Of a stretch of 64,000 nucleotides of DNA, positions 19,801 through 34,800 are shown piece after piece. The position numbers were made by a program, and so were the translations under genes. Each line of letters begins with the position of its first letter. Positions within the stretch are counted from its first letter, which is position 1. The DNA comes from Halobacteriovoraceae bacterium (GTDB lineage Bacteria; Bdellovibrionota; Bacteriovoracia; Bacteriovoracales; Bacteriovoracaceae). Under the pieces are notes generated by a model that saw only the letters and a list, made by a program, of their open reading frames with translations, was not told where the DNA came from and searched no databases. The stretch spans positions 868,001 to 932,000 of the forward strand of contig JACKAJ010000016.1 in the NCBI GenBank assembly GCA_020635135.1. The letters are read 5' to 3'.

Positions 19801-22800
19801 TTCAAAATCAGTATCATCACCAAGATTTATGGATTTGGTTCCGTCTCCATTAAATGAATTATCTCCAAAGAGTGAAGTACTGCTATATGTAATTGCTCCT
19901 CCTTGGGCCGTACCATCATTAGCGGCAGCTTGCTGATCAGTTAAGTCGTTATTAAAACGCCAAGAACTTACGAGATTTGCCCACTGAGGAGTCCAAGTAC
20001 TCGCATGGTAACGAGTACTTGCAACTGCATTACCAAAAGTATCTGTTACAGACATATTTGTATCTTTAAATTCTAAAATTAAGTCACCTGAACCAGTGAC
20101 TGTATTTACAGTGACTGTAAATGTATTACCATCGACAACAGTCACAGGTCCTATTGTTCCCGCAACTGTTCCAGTCGTTTGGAGATCAAAGTCAGCCGCA
20201 ACAGGTGTTGAAACATCTTCAGAGAAATCAATTGTATAAGTCACACTACTCGCAGTAGATGGATTGGCATCATTTCTAATAAGTGAAGTGACTGTTGGTG
20301 CAATTCTATCAACGGTATAGACTTCACCAGTTGTATAAGCAATATTTGAAAGTGTTGCTGAACCTGAGTCAGCAATATCAGAAGCAGCATTAACATCTAA
20401 TCTTATTGTCCCTGCGCCAGCAATATTATTGACAACAACGTCAACAGATGCCCCACTAGAAGCAGATACCGAGGCAATAGTTCCAGAAGCAGTACCTGTC
20501 GTTGTAAGATCGAAATCAGTGACATCAATGTTACTTACAGATTCAGAGAAATTTACTGTATAGATAACTTCCCATAGGTTTGTTGTCGCTGAAGCGGGAG
20601 TTTTTCTCACCACAGAACTGATGGCCGGAGGGGTATTATCTTGGCGAATACAATAAAGTCTTACATCGTTGGTAATATCACAAGTTGATGGTCCACCCGC
20701 TTCTACCCAGTTTGTATCTGTAAAATTGTTGTGCCCAACCCAACCAGACACACCACTTGAGTTTGTCGTCCAATCGCTACAAGTCAATGCTTGTTTGGTC
20801 CCATCAGGTTTTGTGGCCGTCCAAACATAATCCCAAGAAACTGCGGCATCATTTTCATCGTGTGAAATTTTAATTGGAATACCTGTCGTTGGAAAAATTC
20901 CTGTTATACTACTCGCTAATTCATAAATAGTACCGTTTTCAAGATAATAAACTGGTCCTGATCCGGTAATGAGATCCTTAGCATCGTTTGAGCTATCACT
21001 GATAATTGCCTTATATGTACCAGTCAATCCAGCCCCTGACGCTAATGTTTGGCATTTGTTATTAGCACCTGATATCCCACCAAGATTACCATCGTATTGT
21101 AAACTTGATATAAAAATACGGTATCCATCATCGGGTACACCATCTAGGAAATTTTTCACTTGGATACTAAATATCTTCGAGGAACTTTCACCGTTTTGAT
21201 CATCAGCTGTTATTTTAAATTCATAATCTCCGACCTGAGCTGATGGAGTCCAATCGAGAACACCTGTAGAGGTATTAAATGTTGCACCTAATGCAGTACA
21301 AGCTGTTCCTGCTCCAACAGAGTCATCAATTGTTGTATCGTAAACACAAGAGTATAGAATTGCTTGCCCTTCAAAGTCAGTATCATTAGCTTCATCATTT
21401 GCATTCACTGTTGCTATAGCTGTTCCGTCTTCAACCAATTGATCGGCAATGGTATCAATTACTGGAGCTGTATTTTCTTGAGCAAGACAATATAAGCTGT
21501 ATGTAGTATTCAAACAATTCACTGTTGAAGTCGAACTCAACCAATTAATTGTATTCGTATTATAAACTGCTCGGGCAGTTCCTGATGTTGTAGTCCAACT
21601 TGAACATGTTAAACCAGTATCAATGCCACCCGTTGAAGTAGCCCCGGTAAGAACCCAGTTTGTCCTTGAAGATCCACTTTCATCAACATTAATGACATAG
21701 GGAGTGGTATTCCCATCAAATATATCTGCAACATTGCTTCGAATAATTTTCGGAATACCGCTTACATCTCTTAGATAGACCTTTTTTCCAGCACCAGTTA
21801 CTCGGCTTGCCATCGTCTCTTCTTCAGAACTTAATAAAGCTTTATATGACTTCGTTAAACCCGCTGCTGCCGCTGCCGTAGAACATTTACGATCATATGC
21901 GACTGTACTTCCTAGTGCTCCATTTACAGGGTAGCCTGAAGATGTTACAAAAATTCGATAGCCATCGTCTGGAACACCATCAACAAAATTATAGACAGAT
22001 ATAACAAAAATTTCATCATCTGTTTCACCATTTTGATCATCTGCTACAATTTTAAATTCATAGTTTCCAATTTGACCTGAAGGAGTCCAATCAAGAACAC
22101 CTGTAGAAGTATTAAAGCTTGCCCCAAGAGCAGTACAAGCAGTTCCCGAAGCTACTGATCCATCAATTGTTGTATCATACAAACAAGAATAAAGAATAGT
22201 TTGTCCTTCAAAATCGATATCATCACCCTCATCATTAGCATCTACGGTCACGATGGGTTGTCCATCTTCAATAATTTGATCAGCAATGACATCAATTACC
22301 GGTGAAGTGTTTTCTTGAGCTAGACAATAAACTGAAGATGCACTATGACATCCAATTGCCGATCCAGAACTTAACCAATTTGTAGTACTTATATTGTAAA
22401 GAACTTTTTGATTACTTCCACTTGTAGCGTCCGTCCAGCTATTACAAGTATTACCAGCATCAATACTCCCTGTTGAGCTTGATCCAGATTTAATCCACGA
22501 GGTACGTGAATTTCCATTTTCATCTGCATTGATAAGAACAGGAGTCGTATTTCCATCAAACATATCTGCAACATTCGATCTAATGGTATGAACGGTTCCT
22601 CCATTATCTTTGAAATAAACTTTTTTACCTACTCCCGTAACATGGCTTGACATTGCCACTGATTCAGAACTCATTAAAGCTCGATAGGACTTAGTCAAAC
22701 CTGCTGCCGATGCTAAATTAGAGCAAGCTCGGTCATAATATTCAACTCCCCCCAATCCAGAATTTATACTTGTTGAGCTAACGAAAATTCTATATCCATC

Positions 22801-25800
22801 TCCAGGGACTCCATCTTGAGAAACATCAATGACAAAGATTTCATCATCGGTATTTAAGTTTACATCAGATCCTACAATTTTAAATTCATAAACATTGCCT
22901 TGGGAACTTGGAGTCCACGAAATAGTTCCCGCATTACCATCCCAAGTTAATCCTGAAATAGTTGCACAGGTGTTAGTCGCAGCCACTGAACCATCAACAG
23001 TATTGTCATAATAACAATCATACGTAATTGCTTCGCCATCTCTATCAAAATCATCTCCATTGTCAGCAGCATTAATTGCAGTAATAGGATTTCCATCATC
23101 AACATTTTGATCTGCGATAGTATCAAGAATTGGAGGAAGATCGATATCATTAACAGTTATTGTAAAATAAATCGTATCAGTAAGATCGCCTTCATTACCA
23201 ATAATCATAAATTCATATGTGCCAGTGATATTGTAAGCAGGAGTCCAATCAATCACTCCGGCCGCAGTCATATTAAATGTTCCAGGAATTGCTGATCCTG
23301 TCCCACCATTACATTCATTTGTTTGAGTGACTGAATCATCATCTGATGTATCCCACCAGCAAGTATAGCTAATAACATCGCCATCGCGATCTGTATCATT
23401 TCCAGTATTCGTATCGTTAACGTCAATTTGAGTCATCGCGCTGGTTTGATCAACAGAATCATCACTGACTGAAGCTAATTCAGGTGGAAGATCGATATCA
23501 TTAACAGTTATAACAAATATTTCTTCACCGAAAAGAGCTCCTGCAGTTCCGACAATTTTAAATTCATAGCTTCCCGCAGTCCCCGCACCAGGAGTCCAGT
23601 CGAATGTCCCAAGAGTGGTCGAGAAACTAACGCCAATAGCTCCACAAGAAAGTACATTGGCAACAGATCCATCAACAGTTGTGTCGTAATAGCAAGTATA
23701 TCCAATACTATCGCCATCTCGATCCGTATCTCCTGAGGTATAGTCATCTTGAGCATCAACGGAAGTAATGGCTACAGTTTCATTGACTGTCTCATTTCCA
23801 ATGGCCGTAAGGACAGGTGGAAGATCAACGTCATTAACTGTAATGGTAAAATAAATTGTATCTGTCAGATCACCTTCATTACCGATGATCATAAATTCAT
23901 AAGTGCCAGAGATATTATAGGCAGGTGTCCAATCGATCACTCCTGCAGCAGTCATATTAAATGTTCCTGGAATTGCTGATCCAGTTCCCCCATTACATTC
24001 GTTCGTTTGGGTGACAGAATCATCATCTGATGTATCCCACCAGCATGTGTATGTGATGACATCACCATCGCGATCTGTATCATTACCAGTGTTGGTATCA
24101 TTCACATCAATTTGAGTCATCGCACTTGCTTGATCAACAGAATCATCACTCACAGTTGCAAGCTCTGGTGGAAGATCGATATTATTCACAGTAATAGTAA
24201 AATAAGCTGCGTCTGTAAGATCACCTTCACTACCGATGATCATCAATTCATAAGTTCCAGATGTACTATAGTCAGGAGTCCAATCCAGTACTCCTGCTGC
24301 AGTCATATTGAAAGTTCCAGGAAGACCAGTTCCTGTTCCCCCATTACATTCATTTGTTTGCGTAACAGAGTCATCACTCGTATTATCCCACCAACAAGTA
24401 TAGCTGATGGCATCGCCGTCTCTGTCATTATCTGTTCCTGTTACAGCATCATTAATTGAAACTTGAGTAATGGCTACAGTTTGGTTGACAGCTTCATCTG
24501 AAATTGTCGGCATCACTGGCGGAAGATCTATATCATTTACTGTAATTGTAAAATAAGCGACATCAGTGAGATCCCCTTCACTACCAATAATCATAAGTTC
24601 GTATGTTCCGCTGGCTGTATAGTTTGGAGTCCAATCGAGGACTCCTGCAGCTGTCATATTAAAAGTTCCAGGAAGACCAGAACCGGTTCCACCATTACAT
24701 TCATTAGTCTGAGCAACGGTATCATTATCACTTGTATCCCACCAACAAGTATAAGTGATGGCATCGCCGTCTCTGTCATTATCTGTTCCTGTCACAGCAT
24801 CATTAATACTCACTTGCGTGATCGCTGCTTCTTGATTGACAGATTCATCTGAGATTGTCGGCATCACTGGTGGAAGATCTATATCATTTACTGTAATTGT
24901 AAAATAAGCGACGTCAGTTAAATCCCCTTCACTACCAATTATCATCAATTCATAGGTGCCAGAGGCTGAGTAATCAGGTGTCCAATCGAGAACTCCTGCA
25001 GCTGTCATATTAAAAGTTCCAGGAAGACCAGAACCGGTTCCACCATTACATTCATTAGTCTGAGCAACGGTATCATTATCACTTGTATCCCACCAACAAG
25101 TATAAGTGATGGCATCGCCGTCTCTGTCATTATCTGTTCCTGTCACAGCATCATTAATACTCACTTGAGTGATCGCTGCTTCTTGATTGACAGATTCATC
25201 TGAGATTGTCGGCATCACTGGTGGAAGATCGATATCATTCACTGTGATTGTAAAATAAGCGACGTCAGTTAAATCCCCTTCACTACCAATTATCATCAAT
25301 TCATAGGTGCCAGAGGCTGAGTAATCAGGTGTCCAATCGAGCACTCCTGCTGCTGTCATATTGAAAGTTCCTGGAAGGCCTGATCCGGTTCCACCGTTAC
25401 ATTCATTAGTCTGCGCAACGGTATCATTATCACTTGTATCCCACCAACAAGTATAAGTGATGGCATCGCCGTCTCTGTCATTATCTGTTCCTGTCACAGC
25501 ATCATTAATACTCACTTGAGTGATCGCTGCTTCTTGATTGACAGATTCATCTGAGATTGTCGGCATCACTGGTGGAAGATCGATATCATTCACTGTGATT
25601 GTAAAATAAGCGACGTCAGTTAAATCCCCTTCACTACCAATTATCATCAATTCATAGGTGCCAGAGGCTGAGTAATCAGGTGTCCAATCGAGCACTCCTG
25701 CTGCTGTCATATTGAAAGTTCCTGGAAGGCCTGATCCGGTTCCACCGTTACATTCATTAGTCTGCGCAACGGTATCATTATCACTTGTATCCCACCAACA

Positions 25801-28800
25801 AGTATAAGTGATGGCATCGCCGTCTCTGTCATTATCTGTTCCTGTCACAGCATCATTAATACTCACTTGAGTGATCGCTGCTTCTTGATTGACAGATTCA
25901 TCTGAGATTGTCGGCATCACTGGTGGAAGATCGATATCATTCACTGTGATTGTAAAATAAGCGACGTCAGTTAAATCCCCTTCACTACCAATTATCATCA
26001 ATTCATAGGTGCCAGAGGCTGAGTAATCAGGTGTCCAATCGAGCACTCCTGCTGCTGTCATATTGAAAGTTCCTGGAAGGCCTGATCCGGTTCCACCGTT
26101 ACATTCATTAGTCTGCGCAACGGTATCATTATCACTTGTATCCCACCAACAAGTATAAGTGATGGCATCGCCGTCTCTGTCATTATCTGTTCCTGTCACA
26201 GCATCATTAATACTCACTTGGGTGATCGCTGCTTCTTGGTTCACTGATTCATCAGAGATTGTCGGCATTACTGGCGGAAGATCGATATCATTCACTGTAA
26301 TTGTAAAATAAGCGACGTCAGTGAGATCCCCTTCACTACCAATGATCATCAATTCATAGGTGCCAGAGGCTGAGTAATCAGGAGTCCAATCGAGCACTCC
26401 TGCTGCTGTCATATTGAAAGTTCCTGGAAGGCCTGATCCGGTTCCACCGTTACATTCATTAGTCTGCGCAACGGTATCATTATCACTTGTATCCCACCAG
26501 CAAGTATAAGTGATGGCATCGCCGTCTCTGTCATTATCTGTTCCTGTCACAGCATCATTAATACTCACTTGGCTGATCGCTGCTTCTTGGTTCACTGATT
26601 CATCAGAGATTGTCGGCATTACTGGCGGAAGATCGATATCATTAACTGTAATTGTAAAATAAAGTGTATCAGTCAGATCTCCTTCAGATCCAACAATTTT
26701 TAATTCATAAGTTCCACTCGCAGTGTAGTTTGGTGTCCAGTCAATCACTCCAGCAGCCGTCATATTAAATGTACCAGGAAGTGCCGATCCCGTACTACCG
26801 TCGCATTCATTGGTATTCGTAACTGAATCATCGCTGACTGTATCCCACCAACAAGTATAAGTGATCGCATCACCATCACGGTCGGTATCATTTCCTGTAT
26901 TCGTGTCATTGATATCAACTTGAGTGATAGCGGATTCTTGATTCACGGATTCATCACTTACGCTAATCAGTTCAGGAGGAAGATCAATATCGCTTACGTT
27001 AATTTGAAAGATAAAGGTATCTGTGAGATCCCCTTCACTGGCCACAATTTTAATTTCATAAACACCTGATGATCCGGCTCCAGGTGTCCAATCGAGCACA
27101 CCTCCTGCTGCAAATGTTACCGTTCCTGGTAATTGAGATCCACCAGTGGCACATTGGTTTGTTGAAGCAACGTTATCATCATCGACATTATCCCAATAAC
27201 AAGTATAAGTAATAGGATCACCATCACGGTCTGTATCATTTCCAGTAACATCGTCATGAACATTGACTTGAGTTATTGCATTTGTTTCATTCACTGTTTC
27301 ATCTGAGATAGATGCAATGATTGGCGGAAGATCAATATCATTAACTGTGATTGTAAAATAAGTTACATCTGAGAGGTCACCTTCATCCCCAATAATCATG
27401 AGTTCGTAAGTACCACTAGCGGTATGATCAGGTGTCCAATTGAGAACTCCTGAAGCTGTGAGACTAAATGTTCCAGGTAGTGCAGAACCTGTACTTCCAT
27501 CACATTCATTAGTTTGAGTTACAGTATCGTTATCTGATGTATCCCACCAACAAGCATAGCTGATGGCATCGCCGTCTCTGTCATTATCATTTCCAGTAAT
27601 ATCATCGTTAATATCAACTTGAGTGATTGCATTTGTCTGATTAACTGTTTCATCTGAGATCGTTGGCATTACTGGTGGAAGATCAATATTATTTACAGTA
27701 ATTGTAAAGTAAGCAACGTCACTGAGATCTCCTTCGCTACCAATAATCATCAATTCATAGGTACCACTAGCTGCGTAGTTTGGAGTCCAATCGAGGACTC
27801 CCGCTGCTGTCATATTGAAAGTTCCTGGAAGACCTGAACCTGTTCCACCGTTACATTCATTCGTTTGCGTAACCGAATCATCACTTGTGGTATCCCACCA
27901 GCAAGTGTAGCTAATGGCATCGCCGTCTCTGTCATTGTCTGTTCCCGTCACAGCATCATTAATACTCACTTGCGTGATCGCTGCTTCTTGGTTCACTGAT
28001 TCATCAGAGATCGTTGGCATCACTGGTGGAAGGTCAATATCATTCACGGTAATTGTAAAATAAGTGGCGTCAGTGAGATCCCCTTCATTACCAATGATCA
28101 TCAATTCATAAGTGCCAGAAGCGGTATAATCAGGAGTCCAATCGAGTACTCCTGCTGCAGTCATATTGAAAGTTCCTGGAAGACCAGTTCCTGTTCCCCC
28201 ATTACATTCATTTGTTTGGGCAACTGTATCGTTGTCACTTGTATCCCACCAACAAGTATAAGTGATGGCATCGCCGTCTCTATCATTATCTGTTCCTGTC
28301 ACCGCATCGTTAATCGAAACTTGCGTGATTGCCGATTCTTGGTTCACTGATTCATCAGAAATTGTCGGCATTACTGGAGGAAGATCGATATCATTCACGG
28401 TAATTGTAAAATAAGTGGCGTCAGTGAGATCCCCTTCATTACCAATGATCATCAATTCATACGTACCACTAGCCGTATAGTTTGGAGTCCAATCGAGCAC
28501 TCCTGCTGCTGTCATATTAAATGTTCCTGGAAGGCCTGATCCGGTTCCACCGTTACATTCATTAGTTTGCGTAACAGAGTCATCACTCGTCGTATCCCAC
28601 CAACAAGTATAAGTGATGGCATCGCCGTCTCTGTCATTGTCTGTTCCCGTCACAGCATCGTTGATCGATACTTGTGTGATCGCTGATTCTTGGTTAACTG
28701 ATTCATCAGAGATTGTTGGCATCACTGGTGGAAGGTCAGCATCATTTACAGTAATTGTAAAATAAGCAACGTCGGTGAGATCCCCTTCACTACCAATAAT

Positions 28801-31800
28801 CATCAATTCATAAGTACCACTTGCTGTAAAGTTAGGCGTCCAATCCAGGACTCCCGCTGCTGTCATATTGAAAGTTCCAGGCAAGCCTGAACCTGTTCCA
28901 CCGTTACATTCATTGGTTTGCGTAACAGAGTCGTCACTTGTCGTATCCCACCAACAAGTGTAGCTGATGGCATCGCCGTCTCTGTCATTGTCTGTTCCCG
29001 TCACAGCATCGTTGATCGAAACTTGGGTGATGGCTGCTTCTTGGTTAACTGATTCATCAGAGATTGTTGGCATCACTGGTGGAAGGTCGATATCATTTAC
29101 TGTAATTGTAAAATAAGCGACGTCAGTAAGATCACCTTCACTACCAATAATCATGAGTTCGTATGTACCACTTGCAGTATAGTTTGGAGTCCAATCGAGC
29201 ACCCCTGCTGCTGTCATATTAAATGTTCCAGGAAGACCTGTACCTGTTCCACCGTTACATTCATTGGTTTGCGTAACAGAGTCATCACTCGTCGTATCCC
29301 ACCAACAAGTATAAGTGATGGCATCGCCGTCTCTGTCATTGTCTGTTCCCGTCACAGCATCATTGATTGAAACTTGAGTAATAGCTGCTTCTTGGTTCAC
29401 TGATTCATCAGAGATCGTTGGCATCACTGGCGGAAGATCGATATCGTTTACTGTAATTGTAAAATAAGCAACGTCAGTGAGATCTCCTTCACTACCAATA
29501 ATCATGAGTTCGTATGTACCACTTGCAGTATAGTTTGGAGTCCAATCGAGGACTCCTGCTGCTGTCATATTGAAAGTTCCAGGAAGACCTGAACCTGTTC
29601 CACCGTTACATTCATTGGTTTGTGTAACAGAGTCGTCACTTGTGGTATCCCACCAACAAGTATAAGTGATAGCATCGCCATCACGATCGTTATCAGTTCC
29701 AGTTACCGCATCGTTAATCGAAACTTGGGTGATCGCAGCTTCTTGGTTCACTGATTCATCAGAGATCGTTGGCATCACTGGTGGAAGATCGATATTGTTT
29801 ACTGTAATTGTAAAATAGGCAACGTCAGTGAGATCACCTTCACTACCAATAATCATCAATTCATAAGTGCCTGAAGCGGTATAATTAGGAGTCCAATCCA
29901 AGACTCCTGCTGCTGTCATATTGAAAGTTCCTGGAAGCCCCGAACCTGTACCACCATTACATTCATTTGTTTGGGCAACTGTATCGTTATCCGATGTATC
30001 CCACCAGCAAGTATAACTGATGGCATCGCCATCTCTATCGTTATCTGTTCCCGTCACAGCATCGTTGATTGAAACTTGAGTGATGGCCGATTCTTGGTTC
30101 ACTGATTCATCAGAGATTGTCGGCATCACTGGAGGAAGATCGATATCATTTACTGTAATCGTAAAATATTCTGTATCAGAAAGATCACCTTCGTCTCCAA
30201 TAATCATCAACTCATAGGTACCACTAGCAGTGTAGTTCGGAGTCCAGTCAATAATCCCACCTGCTCCTAACGTAAAAGTTCCAGGCAAACCTGTTCCCGT
30301 ACTACCATCACACTCATTGGTTAAGGCAACTGAATCATTGTCTGTACTATCCCACCAACAAGTGTACCCGATGGCATCGCCATCGCGGTCGAGATCATTT
30401 CCAGTATAAACATCGTTGGCATCTTGTTGAGTAATTGCAGATTCTTGATTAACTGTTTCGTTACTTAAAGCAGCCACATCTGGTGGAAGATCAATATCGG
30501 CCACATTGATTTGAAAAATAAAGGTATCAGTGAGATCCCCTTCACTGGCCACGATTTTAATTTCATAAGCACCGACTGTTCCAAAAGTTGGAGTCCAGTC
30601 GAGTATTCCACCTGCTGCAAAAGTCACAGTCCCTGGAAGTTGTGAGCCACCTGTCGCACACTGATTTGTTGATGCAACTGAGTCGTCATCAACATTGTCC
30701 CAGTAACAAGTGTATGTAATGGCATCACCATCGCGGTCTGTATCATTACCTGTAACATCATCATGAACATTGATTTGAGTGATTGCTTGTAACTCATTGA
30801 CAGATTCGTCGGCAATGTTCGCAATAATCGGTGGAAGATCGATATCGTTTACTGTAATTGTAAAATAAGCTGAATCTGTGAGATCACCTTCATTACCAAT
30901 GATCATCAATTCATACGTTCCACTGGCCGTGTAGTTTGGAGTCCAATCGAGTACTCCCGCAGCTGTCATATTGAAAGTTCCTGGAAGCCCTGAACCTGTT
31001 CCACCATTACACTCATTAGTTTGGGCAACTGTATCGTTGTCACTTGTATCCCACCAGCAAGTGTAGCTGATGGCATCGCCGTCTCGATCGTTATCTGTTC
31101 CCGTCACAGCATCGTTAATACTCACTTGTGTGATCGCCGATTCTTGATTGACTGATTCATCTGAGATTGTCGGCATCACTGGTGGAAGATCGATGTCATT
31201 CACTGTAATTGTAAAATAAGCAACGTCAGTGAGATCACCTTCACTACCAATAATCATCAATTCATACGTTCCACTCGCTGTATGATCAGGAGTCCAATCG
31301 AGCACTCCTGCTGCAGTCATATTGAAAGTTCCTGGAAGACCTGAACCTGTTCCACCGTTACATTCATTAGTTTGCGTAACTGAATCGTCACTTGTGGTAT
31401 CCCACCAGCAAGTATAGCTAATCGGATCGCCATCGCGATCGTTATCTGTTCCCGTCACAGCATCGTTAATAGAAACTTGAGTAATGGCTGCTTCTTGGTT
31501 CACTGATTCATCTGAGATTGTCGGCATCACTGGTGGAAGATCGATATCGTTTACTGTAATTGTAAAATAAGCAACGTCAGTGAGATCACCTTCACTACCA
31601 ATAATCATCAATTCATAAGTCCCACTGGCCGTATGATCAGGAGTCCAATCAAGCACTCCTGCAGCTGTCATATTGAAAGTTCCTGGAAGACCAGAACCTG
31701 TTCCACCATTACATTCATTAGTCTGCGCAACTGTATCGTTATCACTTGTATCCCACCAGCATGTGTAGCTGATGGCATCGCCGTCTCTGTCGTTGTCTGT

Positions 31801-34800
31801 TCCCGTTACCGCATCGTTGATTGAAACTTGTGTGATCGCTACTGTTTGGTTCACAGCTTCATCAGAGATCGCTGGCATCACAGGTGGAAGATCGATGTCA
31901 TTCACTGTAATTGTAAAGTAAGTCACATCAGAGAGATCACCTTCATCTCCAATGATCATCAACTCATAAGTACCTGAAGCTGTATAATTAGGTGTCCAAT
32001 TAATCACACCTGCAGCTGTCATCGAAAAAGTTCCAGGCAACGCTGAACCAGTACTTCCATCACACTCATTTGTTTGAGTAACTGAATCGTTATCACTTGT
32101 ATCCCACCAGCAAGTATAACTGATGGCATCACCATCGCGATCGTTATCTGTTCCCGTTACATCATCATTCACATCCACTTGGGTGATTGCTGATTCTTGG
32201 TTAACTGTCTCATTGGCAATTGTTGGCATTACTGGTGGAAGATCGATATCGTTAACTGTGATATCAAAATACACGTTATCTGTTTGACCACCATCACTGG
32301 CCTCAATTCTAATTTCGTAAACACCACTCGCGCTCGCATCGGGTGTCCAATTAAACACACCGGTTGATCCCACAAAGCTCACACTTCCTGGCAACGCAGA
32401 ACCAGTCGTTCCATCACACTCATTAGTTGTTGCAACCGAATCATCACTCACCTGATCCCAATAGCATTTAAATTGTAATGCCGTTAAGTCTCGGTCGTTA
32501 TCACCTTCATACTGATCTTGCGCATTCACTTGAGTGATCGCTACAGCTTGATCCACTGTCTCATTTCCAATGGCGCTTAGGCTTGGTGGAAAATCAAAAT
32601 CACTCACCGTAATATCAAAATATTCATTATCTGTTTGCCCACCATCGGAGGCTTCGATTCTGATTTCATAAACTCCAGGTGTTGTATTATAAGCTGCCGT
32701 CCAATCGAGCACACCTGTCGATCCATTAAAACTCACTGTTCCTGAAAGTGCCGAACCACTAGAGCCATCACATTCATTGGTTGTCGCAACTGAATCGTCG
32801 CTCACTGTATCCCAATAACATTTGAATTGAAGATTTGTGAGATCCCGATCTTTATCACCTTCGTACTGATCGTCAGCGTTCACTTGAGTGATCGCTGCTC
32901 CCTGGTTGATCGTCTCACCAGAGATCGTGCTCAACACTGGTGCAAAGTCGACATCATTGATATTAATTTGAAAGATCACATCGTCATTGAGATCACCCTC
33001 TGATCCGATAACTCGGATTTCATAGGCACCACTTGCGCTGTAATCAGGAGTCCAATCAAAGACCCCAGTCGTTGAGTTAAAGCTCGGTGTTCCTGGCAGT
33101 TGTGATCCACCCACATCACACTGATTAGTGGTGGCAACGGAATCATCATCCACATTATCCCAATAACAAGTATACGTGATGGTATCACCATCACGGTCAG
33201 TATCATTATTGGTGTACTGATCTTTAACATTGACCTGCGTAATCGCTGCTTCTTGGTTCACGGATTCATCCGAAACAGCTGCCAAAACAGGAGGAAGATC
33301 GATGTCATTCACTGTAATTGTAAAATATGTCGAATCATTGAGATCACCTTCTGTCCCAAAAATTCTGATCTCATAAGTTCCGCTGGCACTATAATCAGGA
33401 GTCCAATTGAGAACCCCTGCAGCTGTGATTGACCCAGTCCCTGGAAGCTGTGATCCTCCAGTAAAACACTGATTCGTTGTCGCAACCGTATCATTATCTG
33501 TGGTATCCCAATAACAAAGATAGCCAATGGCATCGCCATCGCGGTCATTATCAGTCCCCGTCACAGCGTCATTAATTGAAACTTGCGTGATCGCCACTGT
33601 TTGATTGACGGTCTCATCAGATACCGCTGGCATCACTGGCGGAAGATCGATATCATTAACATTGACTGTGAAAATAACTTCGTCTTGCTTATCACCTTCA
33701 CTCCCAATGATTCGAATCTCATAAGCACCACTCGCCAGATAGCTTGGTGTAAAACTAAACACCCCTGCAGCAGTGAGCCCACCGGAAGTAAACGGCAATT
33801 GTGCTCCACCAGTAAAACACTGGTTAGTCGCCGCCACCGAATCATCATCGGTGGTATCCCAATAACAGGTATAAGTAATCGCATCGCCATCGCGATCCGT
33901 ATCATTACCTGTGTGCATATCATTGATATCTTCTGGAGTAATCGCTTGTTCTTGATTCACTGTTTGATCTGAAACAGCTGCAAATTCCGGTGGAAGATCG
34001 ATGTCATTGACATTAATTTGAAAGATCTGCTCATCTGTTAGATCACCTTCGTCAGCAATAATGCGAATCTCATAAGATCCACCCGTTCCATAAGCAGGCG
34101 TCCAATCAAATACCCCAGTTGTTCCATTCCAGGACACTGTTCCTGGAAGCGCTGACCCCGTACTCCCATCACACTCATTACTGGTTCCCACACTATCGTC
34201 ATCCACGTTGTCCCAATAACAAGTATAAGTAATCGTATCACCATCGCGATCGGTATCATTACCCATCACATCGTCATGGGCGTTCACCTGAGTGATCGCC
34301 ACTAACTCGTCCACTGATTCATCGTTAATAAGCGCTAAAACTGGTGGAAGATCGATATCACTCACTGTGATTGTAAAATAAGCAACATCAGTGAGATCAC
34401 CTTCATCACCGATGATCATAAGTTCATAAACACCGGAGGCCGTATGATCAGGAGTCCAATCAAGCACCCCTGCTGCCGTTAAATTAAATGTTCCTGGAAG
34501 TGCAGAACCTGTACTTCCATCACACTCATTGGTTTGTGTCACGGAATCATCACTACTCGTATCCCACCAGCATGAATAACTTATAGGATCACCATCGCGA
34601 TCGTTATCTGTTCCCGTCACCGCATCGTTAATACTCACTTGTGTGATGGCCACAGTCTGGTTGACGGCCTCATCAGAGATCGCTGGCATCACTGGCGGAA
34701 GATCGATATCATTAACTGTCAAATCAAAGTATTCATTATCTGAAAGATCCCCTTCATCAGCTAAAATGCGAATCTCATACACACCGCTAGCGGTGTGATC

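Noticed and set aside
24535..26640. CRISPR array, suggested by regular identical repeats
   Set aside because: The repeat is 351 bp, in frame and coding for an Ig-like domain; there are no short repeats with unique spacers and no cas genes.
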